A stretch of 64,000 nucleotides of DNA, taken from assembly GCF_031583065.1 (NCBI RefSeq), contig NZ_CP134053.1, positions 1,364,001 through 1,428,000 on the forward strand, read 5' to 3'. The position numbers were made by a program, and so were the translations under genes. The notes under the pieces were generated by a model. It did no database searches and was not told the DNA's origin. It saw only the letters and a list, made by a program, of their open reading frames with translations. Shown here piece after piece: positions 61,053-64,000 of the stretch. The stretch is from Streptomyces sp. CGMCC 4.7035. Its GTDB lineage: Bacteria; Actinomycetota; Actinomycetes; Streptomycetales; Streptomycetaceae. Positions within the stretch are counted from its first letter, which is position 1. Each line of letters opens with the position of its first letter.

Positions 61053-62008
61053 GGGTCCTGCTGATCGGAGCCAACGGATACCTCGGCCGCTTCGTGGCCG
61101 ACCGCCTGCTCGCCGACCCGGCCGTGCAGCTCACCGCGCTCGGCCGCGGCGACGACGCCGACGTACGGTTCGACCTCGCGTCCGGCAGCCCCGGCGCGCT
61201 CACCCGCTTCCTGGACGCCGTGCACCCCGGGGTCGTCATCAACTGCGCCGGAGCCATCCGCGGCGGCGCCCGCGAACTCACCCGGCACAACACCGTCGCC
61301 GTCGCCACCGTCTGCGAGGCCCTGCGCCGCAGCGGCTGCGGGGCCCGACTGGTCCAGATCGGCTGCGGCGCCGAATACGGACCGAGCCAGCCCGGTTCCT
61401 CCACGGCAGAGGACGCGGTCCCGCGCCCCGGAGGCCCGTACGGCGTCAGCAAGCTCGCCGCCACCGAACTGGTCCTCGGCTCAGGGCTCGACGCGGTCGT
61501 GCTCCGCGTGTTCTCGCCCGCCGGGCCCGGCACCCCCGCGGGATCTCCGCTCGGTCGGCTCGCCGAGGCCCTGCGCCGCGCCATGCAGTCGGGCGACGGC
61601 GAACTCAAGCTCGGCGGGCTCGGCGTCCAGCGCGACTTCGTCGACGTACGCGACGTCGCCCGCGCCGTCCACGCCGCCTCCCTCTCCGCCGCCCAGGGAG
61701 TGATCAACATCGGCTCGGGCCGCGCCGTACGCCTGCGTGACGCGGCCGCCGTCCTCGCCCGCGTCGCCGGCTACGGCGGTGCCCTGCACGAACTCGACGG
61801 CCCGCCCGGACCGGTGCGGCCGTCCATCGGCCATCCCCGGGGCGAATCGGAGCACGCCACTCCAGTCGCGTACCCCTACCCGGACGGCTGCGGCAGCTGG
61901 CAGCAGGCCGACGTGCGCACCGCCCGCGACCGGCTCGGCTGGCGGCCCCGGATCAACCTCGAAGAGTCCCTCGCCGACATCTGGATGGAGGCGGCATGCC
62001 GCATCTGA
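61049..62008 (+). CDS. NAD-dependent sugar epimerase/dehydratase
   Basis: A 319-residue extended short-chain dehydrogenase. The NAD motif is LLIGANGYLGRF; the active-site pair is YGVSK (Tyr and Lys), with CGAEYGPSQ before it. The C-terminal domain has RDFVDVRDVARAV and NIGSGRAVRL, as in UDP-sugar 4-epimerases. In this locus it may provide UDP-GalNAc or another epimer for the PelF-like enzyme. It begins with an ATGA overlap to the 15-codon ORF, and its end overlaps the glycosidase gene by 13 bp. Confidence 0.88.
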   Translation: MRVLLIGANGYLGRFVADRLLADPAVQLTALGRGDDADVRFDLASGSPGALTRFLDAVHPGVVINCAGAIRGGARELTRHNTVAVATVCEALRRSGCGARLVQIGCGAEYGPSQPGSSTAEDAVPRPGGPYGVSKLAATELVLGSGLDAVVLRVFSPAGPGTPAGSPLGRLAEALRRAMQSGDGELKLGGLGVQRDFVDVRDVARAVHAASLSAAQGVINIGSGRAVRLRDAAAVLARVAGYGGALHELDGPPGPVRPSIGHPRGESEHATPVAYPYPDGCGSWQQADVRTARDRLGWRPRINLEESLADIWMEAACRI

Positions 62009-62745
62009 CCAGCGTGACGACGGGCACCACGAGCACCGGCCTGGGCCCCGGCCTCGGCATCCCGGGCTATGCGCACCCCCTCGTCGCCCCCTTGGAGTGG
62101 GGCGAACTCACCCGCCCGGGCACCCCTGTCCACTGGGTCGTCCTCAATGTGAGCGGGGGCCCCGGCGCTCGGCCCGACCCACACTGCCTGGAGGCCGCGG
62201 GACGGCTGCACACCGTCGGCGTGCGTGTTCTCGGTCACCTCGATGCCGCATACGGCGCGCGCACCCATGGCGAGCTGATCTCCGAGGCGCACCGGTATGT
62301 CGACTGGTACCGGGTCGACGGCTTCTTCCTGAACCGCTGCCCCACCGAACGCGCCATGCTTCCCGAGGTCGGCCGCACGATCACAACTCTGCGATCCCTC
62401 CTTCACCACGGGCACATGGTCCTGGGACACGGCACCCACCCGTATCCCGGCTACGTGGAGTACGCCGACCAGCTGGTCACCTTCTCCGGCTCCTGGAGCG
62501 ACTACCGCTGGTCGCAGGTGGCCGAGTGGACTGCCGACCACCCGCCCGAGCGGTTCTGCCACTTCGTCCACGGTGTGCCTCGCGGCCACCTCGACGAGGC
62601 GCTGCGCATAGCCCGCTGGCAGGGCGCCGCGACCATCTGGTTCACCGACCGCACGGATCGGGGCGGCCGCGCCGACCCCTGGGAGGGCATGCCCGGTTAC
62701 TGGGACGAAATCGTCTCGCGGGTCGGGACGGGTGTCTCGGAATGA
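61996..62745 (+). CDS. Spherulin-4 family (GH135-like) glycosidase homologue
   Basis: A 249-residue protein of the spherulin-4 (Sph3/GH135-like) family: GIPGYAHPL at the start, VHWVVLNVSGGPG, VGVRVLGHLDAAYG, VDWYRVDGFFLNR. Sph3 cleaves galactosaminogalactan, and Pel clusters use related glycosidases. There is no signal peptide. The expected acidic pair after the FF strand (as in FFDE) reads NR here, so activity is uncertain. It overlaps the epimerase gene by 13 bp and precedes moeZ by 63 bp. Confidence 0.82.
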   Translation: MPHLTSVTTGTTSTGLGPGLGIPGYAHPLVAPLEWGELTRPGTPVHWVVLNVSGGPGARPDPHCLEAAGRLHTVGVRVLGHLDAAYGARTHGELISEAHRYVDWYRVDGFFLNRCPTERAMLPEVGRTITTLRSLLHHGHMVLGHGTHPYPGYVEYADQLVTFSGSWSDYRWSQVAEWTADHPPERFCHFVHGVPRGHLDEALRIARWQGAATIWFTDRTDRGGRADPWEGMPGYWDEIVSRVGTGVSE

Positions 62746-62808
62746 AGAAGGGCGTGGCAGTGTTACGGGGAGAACAACTGTAGTGATTGACCGACCAACG
62801 GAGTCCCC

Positions 62809-63987
62809 GTGTCGCTGCCACCCCTGGTCGAGCCGGCCGCCGAGCTCACCGTAGACGAGGTCCGCAGGTACTCCCGCCACCTGATCATCCCCGACGTCGG
62901 GATGGACGGGCAGAAGCGGCTGAAGAACGCCAAGGTGCTCTGTGTGGGCGCCGGTGGTCTGGGCTCGCCGGCGCTGATGTACCTGGCCGCCGCGGGCGTG
63001 GGCACGCTCGGGATCGTGGAGTTCGACGAGGTCGACGAGTCGAACCTGCAGCGGCAGATCATCCACAGCCAGTCCGACATCGGCCGCTCCAAGGCAGAGT
63101 CCGCGCGCGACTCTGTCCTTGGCATCAACCCGTACGTGAACGTGATCCTTCACGAGGAGCGGCTTGAGGCCGACAACGTGATGGACATCTTCAGCCAGTA
63201 CGACCTGATCGTCGACGGCACGGACAACTTCGCGACCCGCTACCTGGTCAACGACGCGTGCGTACTGCTGAACAAGCCGTACGTCTGGGGTTCGATCTAC
63301 CGTTTCGACGGCCAGGCCTCCGTCTTCTGGTCGGAGCACGGCCCCTGCTACCGCTGCCTCTACCCGGAGCCCCCGCCGCCGGGCATGGTCCCGTCCTGCG
63401 CCGAGGGCGGCGTGCTCGGCGTGCTGTGCGCCTCCATCGGCTCCATCCAGGTCACCGAGGCGATCAAGGTCCTCACCGGCACGGGCGAGCCGCTCGTCGG
63501 CCGCCTGATGATCTACGACGCTCTGGAGATGCAGTACCGCCAGGTCAAGGTCCGCAAGGACCCGAACTGCGCGGTCTGCGGCGAGAACCCGACCGTCACC
63601 GAGCTCATCGACTACGAGGCCTTCTGCGGCGTCGTCTCCGAGGAGGCCCAGGCGGCGGCCATCGACTCGACGATCACTCCCAAGCAGCTCAAGGAGTGGA
63701 TCGACGAAGGCGAGAACATCGAGATCATCGACGTCCGCGAGCCGAACGAGTACGAGATCGTCTCCATCCCGGGCGCCCGGCTGGTCCCGAAGAACGAGTT
63801 CCTCATGGGCGCCGCCCTGCAGACCCTCCCGCAGGACAAGAAGATCGTCTTGCACTGCAAGACCGGCGTCCGCAGTGCGGAAGTCCTCGCCGTCCTGAAG
63901 TCGGCGGGCTTCGCGGACGCGGTCCACGTCGGCGGCGGCGTAATCGGCTGGGTCAACCAGATCGAGCCCCATAAGCCGGTGTATTAA
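62809..63987 (+). CDS. moeZ: Adenylyltransferase/sulfurtransferase MoeZ
   Basis: A 392-residue protein of the E1-like ThiF/MoeB family fused to a rhodanese. The ATP motif is VGAGGLGSPALMYLAAAGVG, with conserved RQIIHSQSDIG. Zinc-binding Cys pairs are CYRCLYP and CAVCGENP. The C-terminal rhodanese (IIDVREPNEYEI) has the active Cys in HCKTGVRS. It activates sulfur carrier proteins for molybdopterin, thiamine, cysteine and thio-sugar pathways in Streptomyces. The GTG at 62809 has GGAG upstream, and the stop is TAA at 63985. In mycobacteria the gene (Rv3206c) abuts the DUF3152 gene, which here is 5.6 kb away. Confidence 0.95.
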   Translation: MSLPPLVEPAAELTVDEVRRYSRHLIIPDVGMDGQKRLKNAKVLCVGAGGLGSPALMYLAAAGVGTLGIVEFDEVDESNLQRQIIHSQSDIGRSKAESARDSVLGINPYVNVILHEERLEADNVMDIFSQYDLIVDGTDNFATRYLVNDACVLLNKPYVWGSIYRFDGQASVFWSEHGPCYRCLYPEPPPPGMVPSCAEGGVLGVLCASIGSIQVTEAIKVLTGTGEPLVGRLMIYDALEMQYRQVKVRKDPNCAVCGENPTVTELIDYEAFCGVVSEEAQAAAIDSTITPKQLKEWIDEGENIEIIDVREPNEYEIVSIPGARLVPKNEFLMGAALQTLPQDKKIVLHCKTGVRSAEVLAVLKSAGFADAVHVGGGVIGWVNQIEPHKPVY

Positions 63988-64000
63988 TCAGCGGTCTCGC

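Noticed and set aside
1..64000. tRNA or rRNA genes, CRISPR arrays, intact insertion sequences, prophage
   Set aside because: No T-loop-like GGTTCGAATCC-type strings with cloverleaf context, no regularly spaced identical repeats with unique spacers, no transposase or phage structural proteins were found by eye; the tandem arrays present are adjacent units without spacers.

Overview
This is a GC-rich, gene-dense chromosomal segment of a Streptomyces-type actinomycete. The evidence is the very high third-position GC, many GTG starts, ATGA/GTGA overlaps between adjacent genes, mycothiol biosynthesis (mshB), actinobacterial families (DUF3117, DUF3107, DUF3152) and Streptomyces-type mini-repeats. 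The gene order, as far as I remember it, resembles the Streptomyces coelicolor chromosome just after the bldK locus. I see no tRNA, rRNA, CRISPR array, prophage or intact insertion sequence.

Layout. (1) 392-5999: a five-gene oligopeptide ABC transporter (binding lipoprotein, two permeases, two ATPases), convergent with an S9 peptidase (6152-8272), so peptide uptake and cleavage lie side by side. (2) 8476-12694: a small membrane protein, mshB, a small membrane protein and a large PG_binding_4-type membrane protein. (3) 12843-16334: an ABC-2 exporter overlapping a histidine kinase and a LuxR-type regulator. (4) 16466-23106: a SirB1-like protein, a GNAT enzyme, then ferredoxin-dapC, a small exported protein, a lysozyme-like exported protein and dapE. 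(5) 23260-40393: a block close to the mycobacterial Rv1205-Rv1239c order: LOG protein, FolP2-like protein, DivIVA-like protein, DNA glycosylase, DUF3117, O-methyltransferase, ECF sigma factor, anti-sigma factor, HtrA, TatB, Mrp, DUF1003, MgtE-N/CBS protein and CorA. It is an envelope-stress module with membrane and Mg-transport genes attached. (6) 40894-47997: SUFU-domain protein, MFS transporter, zinc-ribbon protein, PHP phosphoesterase, MarC, a conserved 50-residue protein, a NYN protein and a hydrolase. (7) 48216-57194 and moeZ (62809-63987): a second mycobacteria-like block (compare Rv3206c-Rv3211) with DEAD-box helicase, ferritin-like protein, DUF3107, TetR regulator and DUF3152 protein.

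The most interesting part is 57216-62745, which interrupts that second block. It holds a PelF-like glycosyltransferase, a nine-segment membrane protein, a 15-codon ORF coupled to a sugar epimerase, and a spherulin-4-like glycosidase. It is preceded by a fragment of an ABC ATPase. This looks like a compact exopolysaccharide locus not matching the described Pel operons. Other notable points are two genes that appear to start at ATT (O-methyltransferase) and CTG (helicase), a helicase tail with 14 KPRRRTRK-type repeats, an ECF promoter in front of its own sigma gene, several palindromic operator candidates, and many in-frame or intergenic minisatellites (21, 23, 33, 36, 39, 96 and 141 bp periods).

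All family assignments come from reading motifs and from memory; no database search was possible.
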